From: Dunaliella salina
Taxonomy: Eukaryota; Chlorophyta; Chlorophyceae; Chlamydomonadales; Dunaliellaceae
NCBI GenBank assembly: GCA_002284615.2
Contig: MU069722.1
Span: forward strand, 319,806 to 334,831
Length of the DNA: 15,026 bases
Direction of reading: 5' to 3'
The translations under genes and the position numbers were made by a program. The notes beneath the pieces are model-generated. The model did no database searches and was not told where the DNA came from. It worked only from the letters and a program-made list of their open reading frames with translations. This document shows, piece by piece, positions 7,740 to 14,626 of the stretch; the first letter of the stretch is position 1, and each line of letters opens with the position of its first letter.

Positions 7740-7749
7740 TAATGCTTCA
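7738..7749 (+). repeat. Right target-site duplication of the nested LINE
   Basis: ATTAATGCTTCA is the partner of 6584-6595. Immediately right of it the RNase H reading of LINE-A resumes as EGPVHFYK in the correct codon phase. Confidence 0.75.
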
Positions 7750-7905
7750 GAAGGCCCTGTCCACTTCTACAAAGCAAACTCACACAATGGCATCCTTGGC
7801 AATGAAGGCGCATTTGCCCTTGCTCATCAAGCAGCTATCTTCTTGGTTACAATCAAGCAGCTGTGCTACCTGAAGAAACTAACACCTCACTGCCAATTCA
7901 AAGAG
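7741..7905 (+). pseudogene. RNase H domain of LINE-A, second part
   Basis: The frame NASEGPVHFYKANSHNGILG continues as NEGAFALAHQAA. This is the final RNase H block, normally KxHSGIxGNExADxLA. The position of the last catalytic Asp is Phe here (GAFA for GADA), so the domain would be dead even without the insertion. The frame then closes at TAG near 7905. Confidence 0.7.
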
Positions 7906-7944
7906 TAGTAATGCTTTCTGGCAATGAAATCTGTGACTCTTAAA

Positions 7945-8245
7945 GAACAAACCAATGTCCTCAAATATGGAACGGACACCCTGTACAATGGCAAACGTGC
8001 CAAACGCTTCAGTGGCTACTAGTAGTACCCTGGGCCTTATCTTTACCCTCTTTGTGGTACACCTGATAGCACCTCCCATACCCTACTCATGTGCACTCAC
8101 CCACAGATAAAAAGAATGAATATCAATCGCCACCATCAAGCACTCAGCATCTGCGGTGAAGCAATAAGCAAAGAAGGCTTTGGTTCTTACATCGTCTTTA
8201 AAGATGGATGTAATACAGAGGGGTACGCTCCTTAAATATGGAGAT
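7945..8245 (+). pseudogene. Zinc-knuckle region of LINE-A
   Basis: VLKYGTDTLYNGKRAKRF is followed by two in-frame stops. Then come LYPLCGTPDSTSHTLLMC and a helix with INRHHQALSICGEAISKE. The CCHC motif expected here (CxxC-x7-H-x4-C) is kept except that the first Cys is Tyr (TAC). This is the same kind of zinc knuckle as in LINE-B, but in a diverged form. Confidence 0.6.
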
Positions 8246-8309
8246 TCCAAATACTGTACACCGACACATTCCACATTGGCTGTTTCCATCCAGACAACCA
8301 CCACACACA

Positions 8310-8690
8310 CAGCTCAGTCGCCCAGATGGCATTGTAGTTTTACCCCTTGAAGGCAGAGACTCCACACATCACCCGCAGGATATGAATCCCAGATGCAGAG
8401 AAATCCACCTCGTTAAGCTCATATTTGGTTCTGACACCGAACTCGAACAAACTCTCCACACTGCACAAAATCTGCATAAACACTCCATTGAAAGCTTATG
8501 CACAAGATCTCTTCGGGGCACACACCGCAATAACAGAGTCACACTACATACCATATTAATTGAAGGTGTTGGAACTATCTTCAATCCCTACACTATTGAT
8601 CCCCTCTGCAAACTTGGCCTAACAAAAGACAAAGTTCACAAAACTGCCAAAGGACTCCACTGTCGCGCTGTAAGTCCCTAACAAAAAATC
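8310..8690 (+). pseudogene. C-terminal RPDG region of LINE-A
   Basis: A frame from about 8238 to 8681 contains LSRPDGIVVLPLEGRDSTHH, then PRCREIHLVKLIFGSDTE, a helix TLHTAQNLHKHSIES, RNNRVTLHTILIEGVGTIFN and LGLTKDKVHKTAKGLHC. It stands just after the zinc knuckle, as the last domain of the polyprotein. From memory, related algal elements carry a similar RPDG...KFCxDT...GTIYN region. The spacing of PD and a later acidic-Lys position recalls PD-(D/E)xK nucleases, but no clear ExK remains. Confidence 0.5.
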
Positions 8691-8835
8691 ACCAAAATTC
8701 ACAATACCAAATATGCCATCCAATTCAGTAATGTAAGCAATGAAGGTCTGGGGGAGGGGCTACAGGGAGGGCTGCGTACAGGACAGCGAGGCGCGCAGCC
8801 GGACGGATGACGGATGACCGACGACCCACCGGACC

Positions 8836-8878
8836 CTCATACGCTGGGCTGCTCATACGCTGGGCTGCTCATAGCTAG
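8836..8878 (+). repeat. 16-bp tandem repeat in LINE-A 3' tail
   Basis: CTCATACGCTGGGCTG occurs twice head to tail (8836-8851, 8852-8867) and a partial third copy (CTCATAGC) follows. Just left, GACGGATGACGGATGACC is a shorter doubling. After it, CACTGT-GA-ACAGTG near 8898-8912 can form a small hairpin. Confidence 0.75.
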
Positions 8879-9570
8879 CCTTCTTTGGTGGGGCTCACTG
8901 TGAACAGTGACTGTTAGTGCCAGTGCTAACTGCTGAGTCTTTCCTTAATGCACGCTCGCAAGTGCCAGCATAGACTTTTACTTTTACACGTTATATTTTT
9001 GTGCTCTTGCAACTTCACGTGCTGCTTCAGAAGAGAGTTATATAATACCGTAGGTGTGGGATTACTTTGTACATTAATTAATTATTTGGCCCCAAAACGG
9101 AAATTTACGAAATGAAAGAAAAAAATGCCTGGTCTTCCAATACGAAATGATACGGAATGGAAACGAAGTGTAAACTAATGAATATTTCCGGAAGCGAAAG
9201 GATTTGGGAAGATGGCGAAGAAGCAGCAGAAGATGGACAGTAAGAGATGGTCAATTACTACTTCTGACGATGCCTCTTTGGCCCAGCCTGCCGCAAATGC
9301 GAGCCATGCAAGTGAATGACATGAGCAAGCCCATGCCAGTGATGAGGGCTGCATGACTGGTTGAACGTGGGCCACACAACGGGACAGCTGCACCCCATGG
9401 TTGACCAACCCCTGATTGACCAACCTGGACCCGTGCCAGGCCTGCTGCTCTGCCAAGGCCACAGCAACAAGCAAACTGTGCGGAAGCTGGCGTTCCAGCG
9501 GCCTTTCAGCAACCTCCCAGCGGCTTTTGCACCACTGGTACGAAATGCCGTTTGCACCACTCGAAATTAT

Positions 9571-10424
9571 GCCGCGTTCGCACTAGGGGCGAATACTGCT
9601 ATTAAAAAAGCATTGCATGAAACAAAACTTCTTAAAAAAATGAGAAAATTTCTTGCCCCCGTTCGCACTGGGGGTATTCGTTGCAAATATTCGGGTGTGT
9701 GCCCCCGTTTGCACTAATAATGTATTTACCGGACAAACTAAAAAAGCCGGATCGGAAATGACCAGCTAACCTAGTCCATCACATTTCGAAATAGATGCTT
9801 CAATGCGCACCCTCTTTTTTGGGTGCGCTCTGGGCGCGGCCACCTTTGCAACAGCCGGGCCAAGTTTCTTGACGGGCCCTGCTCCCTCTGTTGGACGCAG
9901 CATGCTGCGCAGCGGCTCTGCACCAACCAGGGCCAGAGAGCAAGGGAACAGCACTGCAAAGCACCGCGAGCGCTTGAGAGCATTGAGCAGGCCCCTTCCT
10001 AGGGAAAAAGAGTATCTTCTGTAGGCGCTCTGTAGTCATGCTCGTACTCATGCAGGGAGGCATGGGAGGGAGGAGGAGGTCCGCAGTGAGACCACCAGGC
10101 ATGCCAGAGTTGGCAGGCATGTCGCTTGGCTGTGTGGATGGGAACGAAAGCGGGAACTGAGAATCGGGCCCATCACGCTGGGACTCCGGTGGATGACCAT
10201 TTACGGGCCTCAACTATCGCACCAACCGACGAATAGCGCTTTTCGCTCGAATAGTTCTATTGGACATGGGTTTTGCACGTCTAATAGAACTATTCAATTT
10301 GAAGAAATTTGTAGAAATCTATTCAAACTTTTTTTCCAGTGCGAACGGGGTGCAACCGAATAGAACTATTTTTGGCAACCAGTAGCAGAATAGCGGAGAA
10401 AAAAGTCCCTAGTGCGAACGCGGC
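9571..10424. mobile_element. Inner 854-bp inverted-repeat element
   Basis: Perfect 18-bp terminal inverted repeats, GCCGCGTTCGCACTAGGG at 9571-9588 and its exact complement at 10407-10424, bound an 854-bp unit inside the outer element. Further copies of CGTTCGCACT lie just inside (9660-9669, 9706-9715 as CGTTTGCACT, and inverted at 10338-10347). TAT at 9568-9570 and at 10426-10428 may be a 3-bp target duplication if one extra C belongs to the right end. No protein with transposase motifs is seen; the 137-codon - strand frame (10213-9800) is low-complexity and not convincing. The superfamily is undecided; the 3-bp duplication would suit PIF/Harbinger. Confidence 0.65.
10249..10295. repeat. GAATAG hairpin in the inner element
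   Basis: GAATAGTTCTATTGGA (10249-10264) pairs with TCTAATAGAACTATTC (10280-10295) in 15 of 16 positions around a 15-nt loop. Related GAATAG strings occur at about 10231 and 10359. The hairpin lies subterminally in the inner element. Confidence 0.75.
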
Positions 10425-10514
10425 CTATGTTGCTAAAATACGAAGTGGTACAAAGTATTACGAAGTGTAAAAAAATAATACCCCTGTACGAAGTAATCCC
10501 ACACCTATGGTATT

Positions 10515-11028
10515 TTCTGGTGTCATGCGAGATCACCGTCCTGTATTTACTGATCTGGCAGCATACAGCACAAAGTGCGTATTCAACGCAGATCCAGAGT
10601 ATACTTGTGGCGTGATAACAAGCTGTTCAGAGTTATTGAGAAATAGGATGGATTAGAGGTCCAGGGGCTAGGTAACTCTAGCGCAAAGGATGGAACCGCT
10701 GTTTCCAGCAAGCTCCAGGGGAAGTGATTCTGTGTTGGTTCAGCTGCTCTCCCCATCAGAAGCAGCACACAGAGGATTCCTTACACCAAAATCATACTCC
10801 CTGTGGTTGCTTGGCTGCATGCACCGCTCTCCCCGGAGCTTAGGTAGGTCTACTCGGCCATCAGTCGCGCTTTACATGTTATATGAGTACGTCCAATATC
10901 AGTTAGGGATAAGCGAACATTCTCAATAATTGGCTCCGCCAGTTCCATTAGAGCTATATATATATATATATACAGTCCACCTGACCAAACAATCCAATCG
11001 AGGCTACTGCAACAATCTAGCCAAATGA
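10515..11028. other. Spacer without recognisable gene
   Basis: An open frame at 10690-10929 (MEPLFPASSRGSD...) has no motif or splice context that supports it. A (TA)9 microsatellite occupies 10955-10972. Nothing else is recognised. Confidence 0.5.
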
Positions 11029-11226
11029 CGTGACACTGGATACCTTACACATGAAGTATCTTCAAGTGATTCAGGCTTTTTCTATTTTTCTGAAGCTCGT
11101 GATGAAGATGTCTCTCGTTTCCTTCAAAACCAAGATGACAACACATACTGTTTTACTTCTGAACTCATGGATTTTTTTCATAACACCGAGCAGCCAAATT
11201 ATCTGGCTGGAGGTCATATCCCCTAA
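11029..11226 (+). pseudogene. Coding-like relic, unknown origin
   Basis: Without an ATG start, the frame from the TGA at 11026 to the TAA at 11224-11226 reads THEVSSSDSGFFYFSEARDE, then DVSRFLQNQDDNTYCFTSEL and MDFFHNTEQPNYLAGGHIP. The balanced, acidic and aromatic composition looks like real protein. It differs from the hydrophobic frame that overlaps it. It may be a single exon or a fragment of a transposon protein. No flanking acceptor was identified, and I do not recognise the family. Confidence 0.3.
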
Positions 11227-11842
11227 TGTTATGTAAAAGTGGCTTTTTTTCAATGCACGCTGGCTTTGCCTTGACTTTTGTTAGGGGTTCTTCCCTTGAT
11301 GCACGCGGCCTTCGGCTTGAGAAGACTTTTCTTTTTCTTTTCTTCTCTTTTCTTTGTCAGTGTAGACTTTTACAAACTTTTTTCTTTGTCTCTTCGTCCT
11401 TCAAGTTCAGTCTTTGTCTCTTCGTCCTTCTGAAGTTCAGTAACGCAAGGAGAATTTTCTCTGCCTATGTGGATTTCCCTTTTTTCTTTCTCTTCGTGTC
11501 ACAAGGCTCGAGCTCTGAGGAGTTTAATAACATAGCCATTGCACCTTCATAAACGAAAGCAGGAACTTGTTGGTATCCTCTCTTCATAGGTGCTCTTCTG
11601 CTCTATGAACAGGACAGCAGTGAATCGTATTAACAGAAGACTTTCTTTTTTTCCTACGATTTTGTAGATTTGTTGCCATTTTCTGCCACATTACCCCACC
11701 AAGGAATGTGCCTGATCCTGGTAAGTAACCTTTCCGCATGTACGTAAAAGAGAAGGCAAGCTGCTGAAGTCTCAAAGGTCCCTTCTGCTTATTTCTGTTA
11801 CACTTGGAGTAGACTTCCGTGTTTTTCTTACCCCTGGTCTGA
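11227..11842. other. Pyrimidine-rich spacer with a short duplication
   Basis: A CT-rich tract fills about 11321-11397. A 28-bp unit (11383-11410) is repeated as 30 bp (11411-11440): TCTTTGTCTCTTCGTCCTTC, then AAGTTCAG or TGAAGTTCAG. A splice-like segment (GATTTTGTAG ... CTG/GTAAGT, about 11669-11720) is present, but its 53-nt content gives no recognisable peptide. No gene is supported. Confidence 0.5.
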
Positions 11843-12250
11843 ACTGGTCGGATTCACTTTATACCTGTAAACCCTGTAAGCTCCCCTGAGCATCTGTTTG
11901 CCGGCACTTCATGTGTAGTTGTTGTGACTGCTGATCTTTTACCGCCTCAGTCACCACACCCGAAGGGTTTTGAGCACTGCCCCAATTCCCAATGTGACGC
12001 AACAAAATGAAATGAATGTATGCTCTGCGCTGGCTGGGCAGGATCAGCCCTTGCTCTCTGTTCCACCGATATCCTGAAATATATTTGGCCAACGCTCCTT
12101 TCACTCCAACTATTCCTGAGCCTCCCTCTGAGGTCAATTACAGATTGCCCCAGTGAGCTTGCACAAGACAAACAAACAGACCCATCAGCCCGGAACATGC
12201 TCATTGGGCCCTTGCGAGGCACATGGCTGCAAGTGCGAGTACCAAGTGCA
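11843..12250 (+). pseudogene. Long open stretch with one internal stop, unknown
   Basis: One frame is open from 11843 to 12379 except for a single TGA near 12008. It includes PEHLFAGTSCVVVVTADLLP and HPKGFEHCPNSQCDATK before the stop. After it come DKQTDPSARNMLIGPLRGTW and LQVRVPSAS. It runs into the LINE 3' fragment at 12260, which argues that the right end is not genuine. It may be remains of a transposon or host gene, or chance. Confidence 0.22.
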
Positions 12251-12259
12251 TCCACGCTC

Positions 12260-12352
12260 TTTTTTTATTATGGCTGTACGGAACGAAATAAGGGTTTACA
12301 AGTGTCTACAAGGGGGTGGCCTACAGCCCGAGACTCTGGCTGGTCGAAATGT
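12260..12352 (-). mobile_element. LINE 3' end fragment with A-rich tail
   Basis: Read on the - strand, this is CTCGGGCTGTAGGCCACCCC, then TTGTAGACACTTGTAAACCC, a TTCCGTACAGCC segment, and then AATAAAAAAA (plus 12260-12267 T-run). The GGCCTACAGCC block matches LINE-B (6625) and the relic at 2886. It is cut short on the right. GCATCCA at 12248-12254 and 12415-12421 could be a target duplication, but 7 bp is weak. Confidence 0.5.
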
Positions 12353-12500
12353 ACAGAAGGAAATAAGTCAGTGGCCTAAGAGGGAGCATAAGACTGGCAT
12401 TCAATGCTTCAGGAGCATCCAGGAGTAGCTCATCCATTTAGATGGCAGTGCTTCGGTGTCCGAGGCAGCTTTACCCAGCAAAATTTAGAAAGAGGTATGG

Positions 12501-12773
12501 ATTCACATGTGCCAGTTGAAAAGAGAGATATGCGGAACTGCAGCTATTCACTCAACAACTCCACCAATGGACCTCCACATGACGGCCCCAAACAAGTAAG
12601 GTTACAGTCATGACATGTACATGCTACTTTCAGCGGAAGGAATTCACATGTGCCAGTCAAAAACAGAGATATGCGGAACTGCAGCTATTCACGCAACAAT
12701 CGCACCAATGGACCTCCATGTGACCCCCAAACAAAAAAGGTGTACAGTCATGACATGTACATGCTACTTTCAG
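12501..12773 (+). repeat. 141-bp tandem duplication
   Basis: Copy 1 (12501-12641) and copy 2 (12642-12773) both begin ATTCACATGTGCCAGT and share GAGATATGCGGAACTGCAGC, CCAATGGACCTCCA and CATGACATGTACATGCTACT before TTTCAG. They differ by scattered substitutions and small gaps. Each copy ends in a possible splice-acceptor-like CTTTCAG. No coding role is seen. Confidence 0.9.
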
Positions 12774-12888
12774 CTGTGTTTGCTTGCAGTGTAGTGCGGG
12801 AAACCAAACTAATGTGGCATTTACTAGCCTTGCATTTGATTCCATGTGCATGAAAGTCTTTTCATTGTTGTCTTGCAACAAGGCACAG

Positions 12889-12920
12889 GAATAACCCCCA
12901 CCTAGAATAACCCCCACCTA
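12889..12920 (+). repeat. 16-bp direct repeat
   Basis: GAATAACCCCCACCTA occurs twice head to tail, 12889-12904 and 12905-12920. It lies in the region downstream of the - strand gene. Confidence 0.9.
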
Positions 12921-13045
12921 TTGACCTCTGTTATGTGTGCATTCTCTGTCCAGGTTTTCATTTGCATAGAAGCAAATGCCATGATGCCCTTGATTGGAAG
13001 CCGAGGCCTCAGAGTTGATGTTTAAAGAAGATTGTACAGGTTTGC

Positions 13046-13276
13046 TCACTTTTCATGGGCTGAATGGAGGGGTGCAAGCCAAGGGAGGGGATTCCTGTTG
13101 AAAAAAGGCCAGCTGGGGATGACGAGCAGCGCTGTCAGGAGCAGCCCAACAGCATTAATGTTCACCATGAGCTGAAAGTCGCCCTGGGAGTACCCAGCGA
13201 CAAAGCTGACAGCGGCAAACACAATGAGAATGCGCACGAGCAACCACTCCGCATTCCTCTGGCCGCGAAAGTCCAT
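13046..13276 (-). CDS. SPCS1: Signal peptidase complex subunit 1 (SPC12 family)
   Basis: The 76-residue protein MDFRGQRNAEWLLVRILIVF... ends with TGA. It is a non-catalytic subunit of the endoplasmic-reticulum signal peptidase complex, thought to help the membrane assembly that cleaves signal peptides during secretion. Residues 1-10 are the short cytosolic MDFRGQ(R)NAE start. Two hydrophobic segments follow (about 11-30 and 35-54), joined by a tight GYSQGDFQ loop. The hallmark PSWPFFNRNPLPWL comes next (53-67), close to the plant form. A 3' acceptor-like CTCCTGCTCCCCAG precedes the start (ending at 13310 on this strand), so a 5' untranslated intron is plausible. The frame is open further upstream, to 13441, but that extension does not look like the family, so I choose Met at 13276. 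It faces the GAF gene in divergent orientation. The nearest TGTAA downstream on its strand is at plus 12602-12606, rather far away. Confidence 0.88.
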   Translation of the reverse strand: MDFRGQRNAEWLLVRILIVFAAVSFVAGYSQGDFQLMVNINAVGLLLTALLVIPSWPFFNRNPLPWLAPLHSAHEK

Positions 13277-13718
13277 GCTGGTGAGGCACGCAATCCAGGT
13301 GTACCTGACCTGGGGAGCAGGAGGCAGCAGTTGGGACACAGCTGTCAGCTGCATTGGCCTTTGCCTGCTCCATTGGAGCTGAAGGGAAAAAAGAACAATA
13401 GGGGAAGCAATTTGCTGAGAGCGCGTTCCTTTCTGGAACATAGGTTGAACGGGTTCAATGGGGGAAGATGTCCATACTTTTCCAGCTAGCTTACCTGAAG
13501 ATGGGAAAAAGGTTTATGTATGAACAACTTCGGTTTGCAACACACGGGCTGGTCTGTCTGTCAAACTAGATTCTGTCGACAAACTGTAATTGATGTGAGT
13601 AAAAATATAGTCACAGTCAATTAGGAGGTGTTATTTTTGGTTCTGAGAGAAAATGCTCCGCTCCGTTGTTGTGAGCTAGTTGAGTGTGGGTGCAGCACCG
13701 GCTGCTGTCTGCACTGAA
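13277..13718. promoter_or_regulatory. Divergent intergenic region, candidate shared promoter
   Basis: This 442-bp gap separates the SPC12 start codon (-) from the GAF-gene start codon (+), so both promoters and 5' leaders must fit here. A TATA-like AAAAATATAG is at 13601-13610, about 110 bp before the GAF-gene ATG. The leader of the + strand gene ends CTGTCTGCACTGAA/ATG. No other regulatory element is evident. Confidence 0.4.
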
Positions 13719-14114
13719 ATGGGCTGTTTTGGGGGGTCATCTAAGTCCAAGAAGCCCACTGATGAGCTGAAGAAGAAGCAGCAGCAGCAAACTGCGGGGT
13801 CAGCTCCCAATTCCTCGTCGGTGCCCTCCTCTCCCCCTTCAGCGCCAGTAGCAGCTGCAGCAGCAACGACTCCAAACCCACTGGCCCAAGGTCCGGCAGC
13901 TGCGGACCAGGCACCCAGCATTACCACTACTCCGAATGAAAACGGGGCCAAGGCCAGCCCTGCTTCTCCGCAACCCCCTTCACCACCGGCCAGCGGTGGT
14001 GCCGGGGGAAAGGCAGCAATGGCGAACGGCGACTCTTCTGTACACAACAATATTTCTGCGAACTCGGCATCGGCGGTGAATGCAAATGAGGTCCTGCGCT
14101 TGAACCTTGGAGAG
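13719..14114 (+). CDS. First exon of a GAF-domain protein, acylated N-terminus
   Basis: The start codon was chosen at 13719 because MGCFGGSSKSKK is a typical N-myristoylation signal (Gly-2) with a palmitoylatable Cys-3 and a basic patch. An earlier in-frame ATG at 13680 would bury it. The exon encodes 132 residues and ends GAG before GTAAGG. After a KKKQQQQ run, residues about 25-115 are low in complexity: Ser, Pro, Ala and Gly with acidic gaps. This is probably a flexible linker holding the folded part away from a membrane. Residues about 118-132 (NANEVLRLNLGE) begin the helix that leads to the GAF domain. The downstream effector (cyclase, phosphodiesterase, kinase or other) is outside the window. 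Confidence 0.82.
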
Positions 14115-14350
14115 GTAAGGGCCTACAGGTTACAGACTCTATCTGCAAGCAAAGTGTCTGTACACATCACCCACAGATGATTTTGTGGAATGGTTGAGTG
14201 ATGGTGAGGGGCTTTGCTGTGGGGCTGCTGCTCCTCAGGCTATTTACGGTCTGTGTGCTGATTGCAGTGTGCTACATGCTATTAGTTTGTTTCACCCATT
14301 CATGGATTCTTCCTCACCTTGCAAGCGTTATATTATGATGTCCACACCAG

Positions 14351-14457
14351 GTGAAGCTGGTGTTGCAGAAGCTGGCAGGCGTCAATGGCACACCGATGAT
14401 TGCGTTGAATGAAGCTGCGGAGCTGCTGTGCAAGCACCTGTCCGTCACCTTCTGCAG
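14351..14457 (+). CDS. Second exon of the GAF-domain protein
   Basis: This exon follows TGTCCACACCAG and ends AG/GTGAGC. It continues the exon-1 frame directly (LGE then VKLVLQKLAG...), giving 35 codons plus two bases. The peptide VNGTPMIALNEAAELLCKHL followed by SVTFC is the helix and first strand of a GAF fold. The split Ser codon (AG + C) is completed by the next exon. The intron before it (14115-14350) is 236 bp. Confidence 0.85.
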
Positions 14458-14626
14458 GTGAGCACTTGCAGGATGCCATGAAAGCATGGTCATGGGCTAT
14501 TTCCGAGGTAAAGACTGCACTGGTGCAGTTCAATTGCCACAAGAGGAAACCCCAAACCCCAAGATGCATCTGCCCACATGCCGAGACCCACCCGTCCCCC
14601 CTTCCCCCCCCCTCCTACTCCTGCAG

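Larger units (their letters stand above)
6596..7740 (-). mobile_element. 5'-truncated LINE (LINE-B) inserted in LINE-A
   Basis: This is a 1.15-kb 3' fragment of a different LINE on the - strand. Its coding part runs from 7739 to 6672 in three frames. The short 3' untranslated part (6671-6596) carries the GGCCTACAGCCTGAG motif on the plus strand and ends in two copies of an 11-bp unit, TTGTAACCCCC on its own strand. The 5' end is abruptly truncated, as is usual for LINE copies made by target-primed reverse transcription. It is flanked by the AATGCTTCA duplication. No poly(A) tail is seen. Confidence 0.8.
6225..8900 (+). mobile_element. Dead non-LTR retrotransposon (LINE-A), 3' part, interrupted
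   Basis: This is the 3' portion of a LINE on the + strand. In order it shows an RNase H domain (split), a CCHC-like knuckle, and a C-terminal region beginning RPDG. A GC-rich 3' tail follows, with a doubled 16-bp unit (8836-8867). No reverse transcriptase core is visible to the left, so the element is truncated or too decayed to see there. At least three frame changes and several in-frame stops make it non-functional. A second LINE is inserted at 6596-7740. The left limit is uncertain (5900-6225), and the right limit is near TTTGGTGGGGCTC at about 8895. Confidence 0.7.
9044..10514. mobile_element. Outer inverted-repeat element, probable non-autonomous DNA transposon
   Basis: The ends are 29-bp inverted repeats: AATACCGTAGGTGTGGGATT... 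at 9044-9072 and its complement at 10486-10514, matching in 27 of 29 positions. The arms carry repeated TACGAARTG motifs (9106, 9141, 9539, 10439, 10459, 10487, with variants at 9151 and 9162). No transposase is visible. The short frame at 9212-9319 (MAKKQQKMDSKRW...) is the only internal coding hint. A second inverted-repeat element fills 9571-10424. The target duplication is ambiguous; TA is possible if the repeat begins at CC. Confidence 0.65.

Noticed and set aside
9800..10213. 137-codon - strand frame in the inner inverted-repeat element
   Set aside because: It has no transposase motif, a low-complexity composition, and an overlapping open frame on the other strand. Retained only as a mention.
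11226..11552. 108-codon Phe/Leu-rich + strand frame
   Set aside because: It is a translation of a pyrimidine-rich tract with a short duplication and has no motif.
13277..13441. N-terminal extension of the SPC12 protein
   Set aside because: The family normally begins at the MD-x-GQ segment, and an acceptor-like CTCCTGCTCCCCAG lies within the extension. The upstream frame is probably leader or intron.
14409..14626. Continuous + strand frame from 14409 through to the GAF exon
   Set aside because: It crosses a good donor (AG/GTGAGC at 14458) and acceptor (CTGCAG at 14626). Splicing them out gives an uninterrupted GAF reading.
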